Counted from the first letter of the stretch, positions 53,100 to 62,683 are shown. The stretch: DNA of 64,000 nt from Streptantibioticus rubrisoli (GCF_024436055.1 NZ_JANFNH010000005.1:1-64000), one strand, 5' to 3'. A program made the numbers and translations. The notes: generated from the letters alone by a model not told the origin.

Positions 53100-55205
53100 T
53101 CATGCACCTTCCGGCGCTCGGCTCACGCTGCCCAGCCACAGCACGTCACGAGCGCGGGTCATGGCCACGAAGAGCTGGCTGCGGAACAGTTCGTTTCGCT
53201 CGCGTTCGGTCTCCGAGGGCCAAGTACCGTCGGTACGCGGGTCGTTGGACAGCGCGGCATCGTGCTCGGGAAGGTACACGCGTTTGAACTCCAGGCCCTT
53301 GGCCCGGCGGTAGCTGCCGAGTTTCACGGCTTCGACGGGCCGGCCATCGTAGTGTTCCAGCAGGCAGACCGGAATGCCCGCCCGGGTCAGCAGGCCCTGG
53401 TAGTGGCCTATGGCCCGCATGGAGGGGCACAGCACCGCGGTGTCCGCCCGCGCCGCGGGCGACAGAGCGCGCAGGGCATCCAGCAGGGCCTGGTCGTGCT
53501 CGGCCCGGGTCGGCTTCGAGACACGGACCACCTGGCCGTCGTGGTAGGTCAGCTCGACATCCCGGCGGCCCGGCGTACGCAGTCCGTCGATGTCCTCGAA
53601 GGCGTCATCGGCGACGACCGCGAGCGCCGCTTGGAGGATCTCCTTGCGGTTGCGGTAGTTGGTGCGCAGCACCTGCCCGCGGTCTCCCCGGATGTCGATG
53701 CCCGCGTCGGACAGGCGGAATCCGCCGGGATAGACGGCCTGTTGACCGTCGCCGACCAGGAGCAGCCCGTTGGGGGCGTCACCGACGAGGGCGTGCAGCA
53801 GACGCACCCCGACGAGCGTCAGGTCCTGGACCTCATCCACGATCACGGCCGTGTAGCGGTGCTGACCCGTGTCGCGGCGCGCTTCGGCCAGCGCGAGGGA
53901 GAGGACGTCGTTGAAGTCGTGCACCCCGCGCTCGGTGCGGATGGATTCGTACGCCTCGTACAGTGCCCATACCGCCTGCCGGTGCGGGCGCCGTAGGCTC
54001 GCGCGGCGGCGTCGGCGGGGCACTGTGGCGTACTCCTCGAAGGAGGCGATGCCGCGGCCCTTGACCACGTGGTCGATCTCCTCGCGCCAGTACCCCGGCG
54101 ACGGGTCGATCTCGGCCAGGCAACTGTCGCGGCCGACGTGCTTCCACGCCAGGCTGAAGGCGGTCTCGGCCTTGTCCCGGTGCAACCGTACCGGCACGCC
54201 GCGGTCGTGCAGGTACTCCTGGGCCCAGGAGTGCAGGCTGCGGAAGTCGACCCGGTCGGCGACCGCGGGGGACATGGTCCTGAGGAAGGTGCCCTGCACC
54301 CGCGGAAGGTTGTTGGCGAAGGTGACGTACAGAATCCGGCCGTTGCCGCGCCGTGCGAGATGGGCCGTGCGGTGCAGGGCGACCACCGTTTTGCCGGTCC
54401 CGGCCGGGCCGCTGATGCGCGCGGGACCGGCCCAGTTACGGCGCACCAGTGCGACCTGGTCGGGGTGGAGGAAGGTCATCCACCGCTCTATCGGGGCCCG
54501 AAACGCCTCTTCCACAGCGGCCTCGCGCAGGCCGTCGAGGTCGAACATCGCGTCGGGCGGCGCCTGTTCGGGCTGGGACTGCGGCTGCGGCCGTAACCGC
54601 GCCGCCTCCGTCACCGCCGACCCCTCGTACTCGGGGAAGAAGCGCTCCAGTTGGTCGGCGATGACCCGCACGGATTCACCGCCCAACCTGCGGCGCTCCG
54701 CCAGCAGTGCCGGGCCGACCTCGTGTTCTCCCAGCAGCCGCACCCGGCCGAGCTCAAGGTCGACCCGCTGCCCGGCGAAGACCATGAGGGGCTGGACCGC
54801 CACCGGCGAGAGCCCCAGCGAGGCCACCGCGCTCTCAGCGGCCTTCGTCATGGCGAGGAGTTTGGCCACGTGTTCGTCGCGGGGCTCGCCCCCGGCGCGG
54901 AGCTTGCCGCCCGAAGTCTCCGGCGCGGAGCGCCAGTTCTTCACGTCGAGTACGAAGACACCACCCGGGCCGACCAGCAACATGTCCACGTTGGCCGCCC
55001 GCGTCCCCGGCCACCTGCGGTCGACCAGCAGCCGCCATCCGCGTTCCGTCAGCACCAACAGCTGGGCCGCCACCCTGCGTTCGCCCTCGCTCGCGGCTTC
55101 CCATCTGCGCGCCTGTTGCCGCGCCGCCTGCCACTGCTCCCTCAGCAGCCGTTCCTGCCGCCGTGCCTCCTGCGCCCGCCGTGACGCCGATCCGCCAGCC
55201 GCCAT
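53100..55205 (-). CDS. NERD-domain nuclease fused to a UvrD/Rep-type helicase
   Basis: A 701-residue protein. The N-terminus is a basic coiled coil, then a NERD domain (about 40-150; GERRVAAQLL, AANVDMLLVGPGGVFVLDVK with the catalytic-type D...xVK) and a superfamily 1 helicase: ISGPAGTGKTVVALHRTAHL, VIVDEVQDLT, LLLVGDGQQAVYPGG, LRTNYRNRKEI, KGLEFKRVYLP, VAMTRARDVLWL. NERD-helicase fusions include the staphylococcal Nhi anti-phage protein, but housekeeping-type homologues are common in Streptomyces. No defence genes flank it. Confidence 0.88.
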   Translation of the reverse strand: MAAGGSASRRAQEARRQERLLREQWQAARQQARRWEAASEGERRVAAQLLVLTERGWRLLVDRRWPGTRAANVDMLLVGPGGVFVLDVKNWRSAPETSGGKLRAGGEPRDEHVAKLLAMTKAAESAVASLGLSPVAVQPLMVFAGQRVDLELGRVRLLGEHEVGPALLAERRRLGGESVRVIADQLERFFPEYEGSAVTEAARLRPQPQSQPEQAPPDAMFDLDGLREAAVEEAFRAPIERWMTFLHPDQVALVRRNWAGPARISGPAGTGKTVVALHRTAHLARRGNGRILYVTFANNLPRVQGTFLRTMSPAVADRVDFRSLHSWAQEYLHDRGVPVRLHRDKAETAFSLAWKHVGRDSCLAEIDPSPGYWREEIDHVVKGRGIASFEEYATVPRRRRRASLRRPHRQAVWALYEAYESIRTERGVHDFNDVLSLALAEARRDTGQHRYTAVIVDEVQDLTLVGVRLLHALVGDAPNGLLLVGDGQQAVYPGGFRLSDAGIDIRGDRGQVLRTNYRNRKEILQAALAVVADDAFEDIDGLRTPGRRDVELTYHDGQVVRVSKPTRAEHDQALLDALRALSPAARADTAVLCPSMRAIGHYQGLLTRAGIPVCLLEHYDGRPVEAVKLGSYRRAKGLEFKRVYLPEHDAALSNDPRTDGTWPSETERERNELFRSQLFVAMTRARDVLWLGSVSRAPEGA

Positions 55206-55325
55206 GCCACGCCCCCCTCGTACGCGGAGTAGTGATCATAGAACGGTCGGCGACGTAGCGCTCTGAACGGGCGCGGGAAACCGAGCGACCGGCCAAGCAC
55301 ATCGCCCGCGCTCCCGGCGGAGCGC

Positions 55326-55718
55326 TCAGCGTCGGCGGCCGACGTGTGTCGTCGGGCGCACCCGCATGCCGGACCAGGTGTCGTCCAGGGAGATCAGCGA
55401 GACGCCCACCAGGCCGTGGCGGGCGAGCCGTTCCTGGAGGATGTCGCGGTTGAGGTCGGTGCCCGCCTTGGCGCCGCCCTTGCGGTAGGCGACCCACAGC
55501 AGCCCGTCGACGGGGACGGCGTCCAGCGCGTCCTTGACGGTGGCGTCCAGAGTGGCGGCGTCGGGCGCGAAGAGCACGGCGAGGTCCGCCGCGCCCTTGG
55601 CCGTCGTCATCGTGGCGTCCGCCGGGAGGGGCCCAGGCGTCCAGCCCTCGGGCGCCCCCACCAGCAGAAGGGTCGCGCCCTCCTTGGCCCCCAGTTTCTC
55701 GGCGGTCGTCTTGGCCAT
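55326..55718 (-). CDS. DUF3052-family protein
   Basis: A 130-residue protein (MAKTTAEKLGAKEGATLLLV, ADLAVLFAPDAATLD, VDGLLWVAYRKGGAKAGTDL, ISLDDTWSGMRVRP) of the actinobacterial DUF3052 family; function unknown. Normal length. No operon partner. Confidence 0.85.
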   Translation of the reverse strand: MAKTTAEKLGAKEGATLLLVGAPEGWTPGPLPADATMTTAKGAADLAVLFAPDAATLDATVKDALDAVPVDGLLWVAYRKGGAKAGTDLNRDILQERLARHGLVGVSLISLDDTWSGMRVRPTTHVGRRR

Positions 55719-55829
55719 GCGCCGATGCTACGCGGCGCGCACCGCACGCACCCGGCGGCGCCCCGCGGTCGGCCCCGAGGAGGATGGGGCCGACCGCTGG
55801 GCTGGCTCAGCGCTGCCGTGACCGGGCCC

Positions 55830-56810
55830 TCACTGCTTGACGAGCTTGCCGACGGCGTTGGCCTCCTGTACCTGCTTGGCCAGGAAGTCCCAGGACAGGT
55901 TGATGTATCCGCGGTCGCCCCAGTTCTTGCCCCAGGAGTTCTCCACCCGCACGCCACGGCTGTTGTAGCCGACGATGGTGATCTCGTGGCCGCCCGCGTA
56001 CTGTTCGCCCGCGGCCGGGGAGTACGTGTAGGAGGCGGCCTGCCGCTGGTTGAGGTAGAAGAAGCTGTCGTACACCGGGATCGCGATGACGACCGGCTCA
56101 CCGCGGCCGAGGGCCGATTCCACATCGTTCTTGATCTGTTTGCCGGTGTGCAGCGGGGTGTAGCCGGACAGCTTCCACTTGGCCGCGTTGGCTATCTCGT
56201 TCGCGGTCGGTTGGGTGGTGTAGTCGAAGTCGCCTTGCCAGTAGTCGGACTTGGTGTCGACGCCTTGCGAGGTGGCGATCTGGAAGTGCTGCTCCGGCGA
56301 GGTGCCCACGTTCTGCCCGTGGACGATCTGGGAGTAGGTGAACATGGGCGCCTGGGGGCCGCCGGAGATGCCCTGTTCGTGTTCCAGGATGCTGTAGGCC
56401 GAGTAGTCGATGGACCAGGCCACGCAGGAGCCGACCTGGCCCTGATTGCCCGGCGCGGCGGCGTACTTGGTCAGATCGACGCTGGCGGGAAGGGCCCGGC
56501 GCTTCTTCGTCGGCTTGGTGGCCTCGGCCGTCGGGCTCGGAGCGGTGGCCTCCAGTCGCTGTTCGACGGACTGGCGCAGCATGGACTGGCGCCACGCCGA
56601 CTTCGACGGCACAGCACCCAGACCGAACGGGTGCCGCGTCGCGCTCGCGGTGCGCGGTGCCTGGCTGGCGGCCTGGTCGTGACGGGGCGCGACGGTGCTC
56701 GCCGAGGAGACCCCGACGGTCACGGCCGCGATCGCCCCGGCCGAGGCAAGCGCGATGCCAGCGCGTGTCCTGCCGCTGATGGTCTTCCACTTGTGGGCAG
56801 CACGAGACAT
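55830..56810 (-). CDS. Secreted papain-like (C1-type) cysteine peptidase
   Basis: A 326-residue protein from ATG 56810, preceded by AAGGAGA. N-terminal signal/anchor segment (GIALASAGAIAAVTVGVSSA, about 18-37), a propeptide-like region (about 40-105) and a C1-type catalytic domain: Cys in NQGQVGSCVAW, His in YAGGHEITIVGY, Asn in ENSWGKNWGDRGYINL. All three catalytic residues are present. Stands alone. Confidence 0.88.
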   Translation of the reverse strand: MSRAAHKWKTISGRTRAGIALASAGAIAAVTVGVSSASTVAPRHDQAASQAPRTASATRHPFGLGAVPSKSAWRQSMLRQSVEQRLEATAPSPTAEATKPTKKRRALPASVDLTKYAAAPGNQGQVGSCVAWSIDYSAYSILEHEQGISGGPQAPMFTYSQIVHGQNVGTSPEQHFQIATSQGVDTKSDYWQGDFDYTTQPTANEIANAAKWKLSGYTPLHTGKQIKNDVESALGRGEPVVIAIPVYDSFFYLNQRQAASYTYSPAAGEQYAGGHEITIVGYNSRGVRVENSWGKNWGDRGYINLSWDFLAKQVQEANAVGKLVKQ

Positions 56811-57515
56811 GGTTGATCTCCTTATGGCTGTCAGGGGCCTGACAGGAAGGTGTTGGTGGGAAGGCGCTTGCGGAGCGCCCGCGTGAGCCGACCGGAACGG
56901 TGAGCCGGTGGTATGTGCCGTCACGCCCCGCCGTCTGGCGGCGCGTTGCGCGCGGCTGGCGGGTGATGTGTGTGACGCGGGCTCGCGGTCAGTCGGCGAG
57001 GACGGCTACGCCCTCAGAGGTGTTCGAGTTCCACGACCCCGTACGGGTCTTCCGCGCGATCGAGACGAAGTCAACAACGGCCCTACCTGCCTGAGATGGT
57101 GGGAACGGCTCGCGACCAACGCCTTTGACAAGGGCGCATGCTTCGCGTGCGATCCCGGAACGTGGGGGGAATACGGCAGCGATCCCCGAGGGATTCACGG
57201 CTGCCGAGGCTCTCGTGAACTGGACGCTGTCGAAGGCAAGTCCAATGGGCAGTGGAAGTTAGCCGGTCGACGAGGATCCGATCAAGCCCAAGTGGCGCTC
57301 GTCACAGTTTCGGCCGACGGTCGGTCCCGATTTCCGCGCGGCAGCGGCTATGTGACCGGGATGTGCCGGAATAACGGCACTTGACGGCCCTTATCGGCCG
57401 ACCCGAGAGAAGTCAGCAAGAAATTTCCCAGGTTTCTGTTATCCGACCCGCCCTGGCAGGGTCTCCCAGGTGTCGAAGGCATGCAGACACGTTGCGGCAG
57501 GGAGCGAGGACGGAC
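56811..57515. other. Intergenic region before the sigma-CAP gene
   Basis: About 700 bases with no confident gene. It contains the inverted repeat GTGCCG-GAATAA-CGGCAC (57363-57380) directly followed by TTGACG, which could form a regulated promoter about 130 bases upstream of the sigma-CAP start. Confidence 0.4.
57363..57380. promoter_or_regulatory. Inverted repeat beside a possible -35 sequence
   Basis: GTGCCG, six bases, CGGCAC, immediately followed by TTGACG (57381-57386). Candidate operator/promoter of the sigma-CAP gene; evidence is symmetry and position only. Confidence 0.4.
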
Positions 57516-59171
57516 ATGACGCCAGAACGTGAGGCCACGGTCATCGCGACCACGCGGGCAGGAGGCGAGCGCACACGGGACGAACTGGTAGCCGAGTACC
57601 TGCCGTTGGTCTACAACATCGTCGGCCGCGCTCTGCGCGGTCACGCGGATGTGGACGACGTGGTGCAGGAGACGATGCTGCGCGCCCTGGACGGTATGGC
57701 CGGGCTGCGCAAACCCCACCGGTTCCGCGCCTGGCTGGTGGCCGTGACGATGAACGAGATACGTCGGCACTGGCACCGCAAACAGGCGTCGGCCGGTGAC
57801 ACCAGGGTCGACGAGGTGGCCGAACTGGCCGATCCGGGCGCCGACTTCGTGGACCTGACCATCATCCGCCTCGGTCTGTCCGGGCAGCGCCGGGAGGTCG
57901 CCGAGGCGACCCGGTGGCTTGACGAGGACGACCGCGCGCTGCTGTCGCTGTGGTGGCTGGAGGCGGCGGGTGAGCTGACCCGTTCGGAGGTGGCCGCCGC
58001 CCTGCAACTGCCCTCGGGTTTCGTCGCGGTGCGGGTGCAGCGGATGAAGGCGCAGTTGGAGGGCGCCCGGTTGGTGGTGCGCGCGCTGTCGGCGCCCTCG
58101 CGTTGTCCGCGGTTGGATTCCGTCGTGTCGCGGTGGGACGGTGTTCCGTCCGCTCTGTGGCGCAAGCGAATATCCCGGCACGTCCGCGACTGCGGGGCCT
58201 GTTCGGGTCGGCGCAGCGGGCTGATACCCGCGCAGAGCCTGCTCGTCGGCATCGCCCTGGTGCCGCCGACCGCCGCTTTGGCCTGGTCCGCGGCCCAGGT
58301 GGTGCACGCACCGGCCGCCAGCCTGACGGCCCAGTTGAGCGCTTCGGCCAGCACGCCGCCGACCACGGCGGCGCGGCACGCGGCACACCGGGCGAACGGG
58401 CGGCCCGGCGGACGGCTCGGCGGCCACCGCCGTCCGCGGTTGCGGCCCCGGGGCACGCACCTGCTCGCCGGAGGCGCCGCGGTGACGGCCGCGGCCACCG
58501 TGATATCCGTGGCCCTCGGCTCACCGAACGACACCCACGCGGCGAAACCCACCTCCGCCGCCCAGCCGGTGCTGGTGAAGACGGCGCCGATAGCCAGCCC
58601 GCCCCCGCACACTTCCGCGCCCCCGACCCCCCACCCGCCCACGGCCTCCCCGAGCCGGACCCCGACCGCCGCGCCGCGCCCAGCCCAGCCGTCCCCGACC
58701 CACCCGGCAGCGGCCCCGGTCAGCACACCGCCCACGCCCCCGCCAGCCGAACCCGGCGCGGTCCAGCAGGTCCTCGCGCTGATCAACCAGGCACGCGCCG
58801 CCCACGGCCTGGCGCCCTACACCATCACCACCGGCCTCACCCACAGCGCGACCGGACACAACACCGCCATGGACAACGGATGCGGCCTGTCCCACCAGTG
58901 CCCGGGCGAAGCCCAGTTGGGCGACAGGGAGACGGCCGCGGGCGTCCACTGGGGCGCCGCGGGGGAGAACATCGGGCAGGCCTCCGCGGGACCGGACGCC
59001 CAGCAGGTCGCCACGGCCGCCGTCAGCCTCACGCAGTCCATGCTGAACGAGCAACCACCGAACGACGGCCACCGCCAGAACATCCTCAGCAGCACGTTCA
59101 CCCACATCGGCATCGCCGTCTACCGGGACCCGAACGGCACCGTCTGGCTCACCCAGGACTTCTCCGACTGA
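57516..59171 (+). CDS. ECF-type sigma factor fused via membrane segment to a CAP domain
   Basis: A 551-residue single polypeptide. Residues 20-95 are sigma region 2 (LPLVYNIVGRALRGHADVDD, VQETMLRALD, RFRAWLVAVTMNEIRRHW) and 135-190 region 4. Residues 221-229 read RHVRDCGAC, i.e. HxxxCxxC as in zinc-dependent anti-sigma domains. A hydrophobic helix follows at about 315-336 (LLAGGAAVTAAATVISVAL), then a Pro/Thr linker and a CAP/SCP-PR1 domain (414-551; LALINQARAAHGLAPYT, GHRQNILSSTFTHIGIAVY). ATG 57516 follows GGGAGCGAGGA. It suggests a membrane-tethered sigma factor with an outer sensor domain; release mechanism unknown. Confidence 0.85.
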   Translation: MTPEREATVIATTRAGGERTRDELVAEYLPLVYNIVGRALRGHADVDDVVQETMLRALDGMAGLRKPHRFRAWLVAVTMNEIRRHWHRKQASAGDTRVDEVAELADPGADFVDLTIIRLGLSGQRREVAEATRWLDEDDRALLSLWWLEAAGELTRSEVAAALQLPSGFVAVRVQRMKAQLEGARLVVRALSAPSRCPRLDSVVSRWDGVPSALWRKRISRHVRDCGACSGRRSGLIPAQSLLVGIALVPPTAALAWSAAQVVHAPAASLTAQLSASASTPPTTAARHAAHRANGRPGGRLGGHRRPRLRPRGTHLLAGGAAVTAAATVISVALGSPNDTHAAKPTSAAQPVLVKTAPIASPPPHTSAPPTPHPPTASPSRTPTAAPRPAQPSPTHPAAAPVSTPPTPPPAEPGAVQQVLALINQARAAHGLAPYTITTGLTHSATGHNTAMDNGCGLSHQCPGEAQLGDRETAAGVHWGAAGENIGQASAGPDAQQVATAAVSLTQSMLNEQPPNDGHRQNILSSTFTHIGIAVYRDPNGTVWLTQDFSD

Positions 59172-59177
59172 GCGCCG

Positions 59178-59205
59178 CAGGGCACCGGTTGGAACCGGTG
59201 CCCTG
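59178..59205 (+). terminator. Terminator after the sigma-CAP gene
   Basis: CAGGGCACCGGTT / AACCGGTGCCCTG, a perfect 13-base stem with a two-base tip (in practice a slightly larger loop), six bases after the stop. Confidence 0.85.
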
Positions 59206-59320
59206 GGGCCCAAAGGGGCGCGGGGCTGTGGTCATGTGCGGCTCCGCCACGTGGGCGCGACCAACCACGACGGCGCCGCAGCCAAACCGACCGCACCTCG
59301 CCGCACCCCCAACCGAGCGC

Positions 59321-60448
59321 CTAGCTCAGCGTCTTGAGCGCCGCCGCGTCGTACGGCGTGAGCTGCTCGAACCGGCCGCCCAGCACCTTCGCCGCCCACT
59401 GCGGGTCCTGGAGCAGTGCGCGGCCGACGGCGACCAGGTCGAACTCGTCGCGCTCCAGGCGGTCGAGGAGGTTGTCGAGGCTGCCGACCGCCGCGCCCTC
59501 GCCCGCGAACGCGCGGATGAAGTCGCCGTCGAGGCCGACCGAGCCGACGGTGATGGTGGGCTTGCCGGTGAGCTTCTTGGTCCAGCCCGCCAGGTTCAGG
59601 TCCGAGCCCTCGAACTCCGGGAGCCAGTAGCGGCGGGTGGAGGCGTGGAAGGCGTCGACCCCGGCGGCGGCGAGCGGGGCCAGGATCGCCTCCAGCTCCT
59701 GCGGGGTCTCGGCGAGCCTGGCGTCGTAGGCCTCCTGCTTCCACTGGGAGTAGCGGAAGATCACCGGGAACTCCGGCGAGACGCTCTCGCGGACCGCGGC
59801 CACGATCTCGGCCGCGAACCTGGTACGGGCCACGGGGTCGCCGCCGTAGGCGTCGGTACGGCGGTTCGTCCGCTCCCACAGGAACTGGTCGAGCAGGTAG
59901 CCGTGGGCGCCGTGCAGTTCGACGCCGTCGAAGCCGATGCGCTCGGCGGCCGCGGCGGCCTCGGCGAAGGCGCCGATGACATCGTCCAGGTCGCGCTGGG
60001 TCATCGCCTTGCCGGTGCCCTCGGTGCCGTCGACGCGGATGCCGGAGGGGCCGACGGCGGGTGCGTCGGCGTAGGGCGCGTCGCCCTGCTTGCGCACCAT
60101 GCCGATGTGCCACAGCTGCGGCACGATGGTGCCGCCCGCGGCGTGCACGTCCTCGGCGACCTTCGCCCAGCCCGCCAGTTGCTCCGCACCGTGGAACCGC
60201 GGCACCCGGTCGCTCTGCCCGGCCGACTCGTGGCCCACGTAGGTCCCCTCGGTGACGATCAGACCGACACCCGCGGCAGCGCGACGGGCGTAGTAGGACC
60301 GCACGTCCTCACCGGGGACGCCGCCCGGGGAGAACATGCGCGTCATCGGCGCCATCACGATGCGGTTCGGGACGGTCAGGCCGTTCAGCGTGACGGGCCG
60401 GGACAGTATCTCGGCCGCACGGGAGGCGGAGGACTCGGTGACGGTCAC
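59321..60448 (-). CDS. Old Yellow Enzyme-family FMN oxidoreductase
   Basis: NAD(P)H:flavin oxidoreductase/ene-reductase of 375 residues. Motifs are NRIVMAPMTRMFSPGG, LIVTEGTYVG, QLWHIGM, FDGVELHGAHGYLLDQFLWE (substrate/FMN site), RTNRRTDAYGG and VAVGRALLQDPQW. GTG 60448 follows AAAGGAG. Likely reduces electrophilic alkenes, quinones or nitro compounds. A NemR-box-like sequence lies 18 bases upstream, in keeping with induction by electrophiles. Confidence 0.92.
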   Translation of the reverse strand: MTVTESSASRAAEILSRPVTLNGLTVPNRIVMAPMTRMFSPGGVPGEDVRSYYARRAAAGVGLIVTEGTYVGHESAGQSDRVPRFHGAEQLAGWAKVAEDVHAAGGTIVPQLWHIGMVRKQGDAPYADAPAVGPSGIRVDGTEGTGKAMTQRDLDDVIGAFAEAAAAAERIGFDGVELHGAHGYLLDQFLWERTNRRTDAYGGDPVARTRFAAEIVAAVRESVSPEFPVIFRYSQWKQEAYDARLAETPQELEAILAPLAAAGVDAFHASTRRYWLPEFEGSDLNLAGWTKKLTGKPTITVGSVGLDGDFIRAFAGEGAAVGSLDNLLDRLERDEFDLVAVGRALLQDPQWAAKVLGGRFEQLTPYDAAALKTLS

Positions 60449-60465
60449 GGAAAGCTCCTTTGTAG

Positions 60466-60479
60466 AGACCAGTCGGTAT
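60466..60479. promoter_or_regulatory. NemR-box-like operator upstream of the Old Yellow Enzyme gene
   Basis: AGACC-AGTC-GGTAT, one mismatch from AGACC-N4-GGTCT, the core of NemR-type (TetR-family) operators that control nemA, an Old Yellow Enzyme, in enterobacteria. No TetR gene is adjacent. Confidence 0.55.
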
Positions 60480-60577
60480 GTGCAAACGCGGCTTGAACTT
60501 GTTAGCGGGCAACCGTCGCGGTGACCCCGGCATTCCGCCCACGCGGCGGGCCGCCCGTGGTCCCGGACACCGTCGCC

Positions 60578-62587
60578 TCACAGCGCCGGGGGATGCGCCA
60601 ACTCCATGTCGGCCCCGTCCACGCCGCGCCCCTCGACGGCCAGCGCCGAGGCCACGGGCGGATAACCGCTGGCGATGAGCGAGTACTCGCCCGGTGCCAG
60701 GTCGGTGAAGGCGTACGTACCGTCGGCGTCCGTGATGGTGGTGCGCACCACGGTCCCGGCGGCGTCCACCAGCGTCAGCCGGGCATCCGGCAGCGGACGG
60801 CCGCCCGCCGCGGCGCGTACGGTGCCGCGCACCCGCGCGGCGACCGGTTCCGCGGCGCGGGGGAACCTGATGCCGTGGGCGACCGGGGTCGCCGCCGCCA
60901 TGACCGAGGCGGCCTGCGGCTGGTGCCCGCCCGCGGCCGCGATCAGCACGTACGGGCCGGGGGCCGGGGCGTCCAGCCCGTACCGGCCGTCGGGGTGGGA
61001 GACCGTGCGGCCCACCTGCCGTCCGTCCGGTGAGACGAGGGTGAGGGCGGCACCGCCCAGCGGCTCGCCGTCGGCGTCCCGTACCAGGCCGTGGAACCCG
61101 GCCCCGCCCGGGACCGCGGGCTGCGTACCCGGCTCATCAACTGCCGCCTGCTGCACCGGCGTTGCGGGGACACGCGCCCGCGCACTCCGGCCCGGCAGGA
61201 ACGCGGCGATCAGCAGCGCCGCCGCACACGCCGCGCAGGCGATGACGAACGAGGTGCGGAAGCCGTTCATGGACGGCAGCGGCACCCCGCCCAGCGGCTT
61301 GGTCATGTGGGTGAGCACAACTCCGAGGACGGCGCTGGCCGTTGAGGTGCCGATGGACCGCATCAGGGTGTTGAGGCCGTTGGCGGCGGCCGTCTCCGAG
61401 GTCGGCACCGCACCCATGATCAGGGCGGGCATGGCCGCGTAGGCCAGTGCGATGCCGCCGCCGATGATGGCGGAGACGATCAGCGTCTGCCAGACCGTGT
61501 GCGTCAGGCCGAGCGCCGACGCGTAACCGGCGGCGATCACCACGCTGCCGAGCATCAGGGAGACCTTGGGGCCGCGGGCCGCCGAGATCTTGGCGGAGAC
61601 CGGGCTGAGGAGAATCATCACCACTCCGCCGGGCACCACGCACAGCCCCGCGACCACCATGGACTGCCCCAGCCCGTAGCCGGTGGCCTTCGGCAACTGC
61701 AGTAGCTGCGGCAGCACCAAGGACATGGCGTACATCGCGAAACCGATGGTGATCGCGGCCAGGTTGGTCAGCAGCACCTGGCGGCGCGCGGTGGTCCGCA
61801 GGTCGACCAGCGGCTGCCGTACGCGCAGTTCGACCGCGCCCCAGACGATGAGGATCACCACCGAGGCGGCGAACAGTCCGAGCGTGGTGCCGCTCCCCCA
61901 GCCCCAGTCACTGCCCTTGGAGATACCGAGCAGCAGACAGACCAGTCCCGCGGAGAGCCCGACCGCTCCGATGATGTCGAAGCGCCCGGGGGTGCGGACC
62001 GGGGACTCCGGTACGAACAGCGCGGCGAGCAGGAGCGCGACCGCGGCCAGTCCGGCCGACCCCATGAACAGCACGTGCCAGTTGGCGTGTTCGGCCACGA
62101 AGGCGGCGGCCGGCATGCCGAGCGCGCTGCCGACGCCCAGCGAGGAGCTCATCAGTGCCATGGCCGAGCCCATCCGCTCGGCGGGCACCTCGTCGCGCAT
62201 GATGCTGATGCCGAGCGGGATCACGCCCATCGCGCCGCCCTGCAGGGTGCGGCCGACCACCATCGGCAGCAGATCCGAGGTGAACGCGCAGACCAGCGAG
62301 CCGATCAGGAGCAGGCCGAGGCTGCAGAACAGGATCCGCCGCTTGCCGAACATGTCCCCGAGCCTGCCCATGACGGGGGTGGCGACGGCTCCGGCGAGCA
62401 GGGTGGCGGTGATCACCCAGGAGGCGTTGGAGGTCGTGGTGTGCAGCAGCCGCGGCAACTCGGCGATGAGCGGCACCACAAGGGTCTGCATCACGGCGAC
62501 GACGATGCCAGCGAACGCGAGCACCGCGACGATCGGGCCTCCGGTGCGCGAGCGCGCGGCGGAGGGCTCGGTTATGGGGGAGGACAC
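60578..62587 (-). CDS. MFS transporter with two C-terminal carboxypeptidase-regulatory-like domains
   Basis: A 669-residue protein. Residues 15-470 form a 14-helix DHA2-type drug/H+ antiporter (GRLGDMFGKRRILF between helices 2 and 3, GRTLQGGAMGVIPLG as motif C region). Residues about 495-665 contain two beta-sandwich repeats (GFHGLVRDADGEPLGGAALT ... GRYGLDAP and VRGTVRAAAGGRPLPDARLT ... GTYAFTDLAPGEYSL) of the CarboxypepD_reg type. Divergent from a MarR regulator over an extended palindrome. Substrate unknown. Confidence 0.9.
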   Translation of the reverse strand: MSSPITEPSAARSRTGGPIVAVLAFAGIVVAVMQTLVVPLIAELPRLLHTTTSNASWVITATLLAGAVATPVMGRLGDMFGKRRILFCSLGLLLIGSLVCAFTSDLLPMVVGRTLQGGAMGVIPLGISIMRDEVPAERMGSAMALMSSSLGVGSALGMPAAAFVAEHANWHVLFMGSAGLAAVALLLAALFVPESPVRTPGRFDIIGAVGLSAGLVCLLLGISKGSDWGWGSGTTLGLFAASVVILIVWGAVELRVRQPLVDLRTTARRQVLLTNLAAITIGFAMYAMSLVLPQLLQLPKATGYGLGQSMVVAGLCVVPGGVVMILLSPVSAKISAARGPKVSLMLGSVVIAAGYASALGLTHTVWQTLIVSAIIGGGIALAYAAMPALIMGAVPTSETAAANGLNTLMRSIGTSTASAVLGVVLTHMTKPLGGVPLPSMNGFRTSFVIACAACAAALLIAAFLPGRSARARVPATPVQQAAVDEPGTQPAVPGGAGFHGLVRDADGEPLGGAALTLVSPDGRQVGRTVSHPDGRYGLDAPAPGPYVLIAAAGGHQPQAASVMAAATPVAHGIRFPRAAEPVAARVRGTVRAAAGGRPLPDARLTLVDAAGTVVRTTITDADGTYAFTDLAPGEYSLIASGYPPVASALAVEGRGVDGADMELAHPPAL

Positions 62588-62683
62588 GCTTACCGCCTAG
62601 AGGTTCAGGCTCGGGCTCGCTTCAGGCCCGGGGCCGAGGGGAACGGCCTGGGGCCGACAGGGGGAGTGCACGATACACAGGGT

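Noticed and set aside
56908..57384. Open frame of about 158 codons before the sigma-CAP gene
   Set aside because: No ribosome-binding site, no recognisable motif, and codon use is not typical of Streptomyces genes; treated as intergenic.
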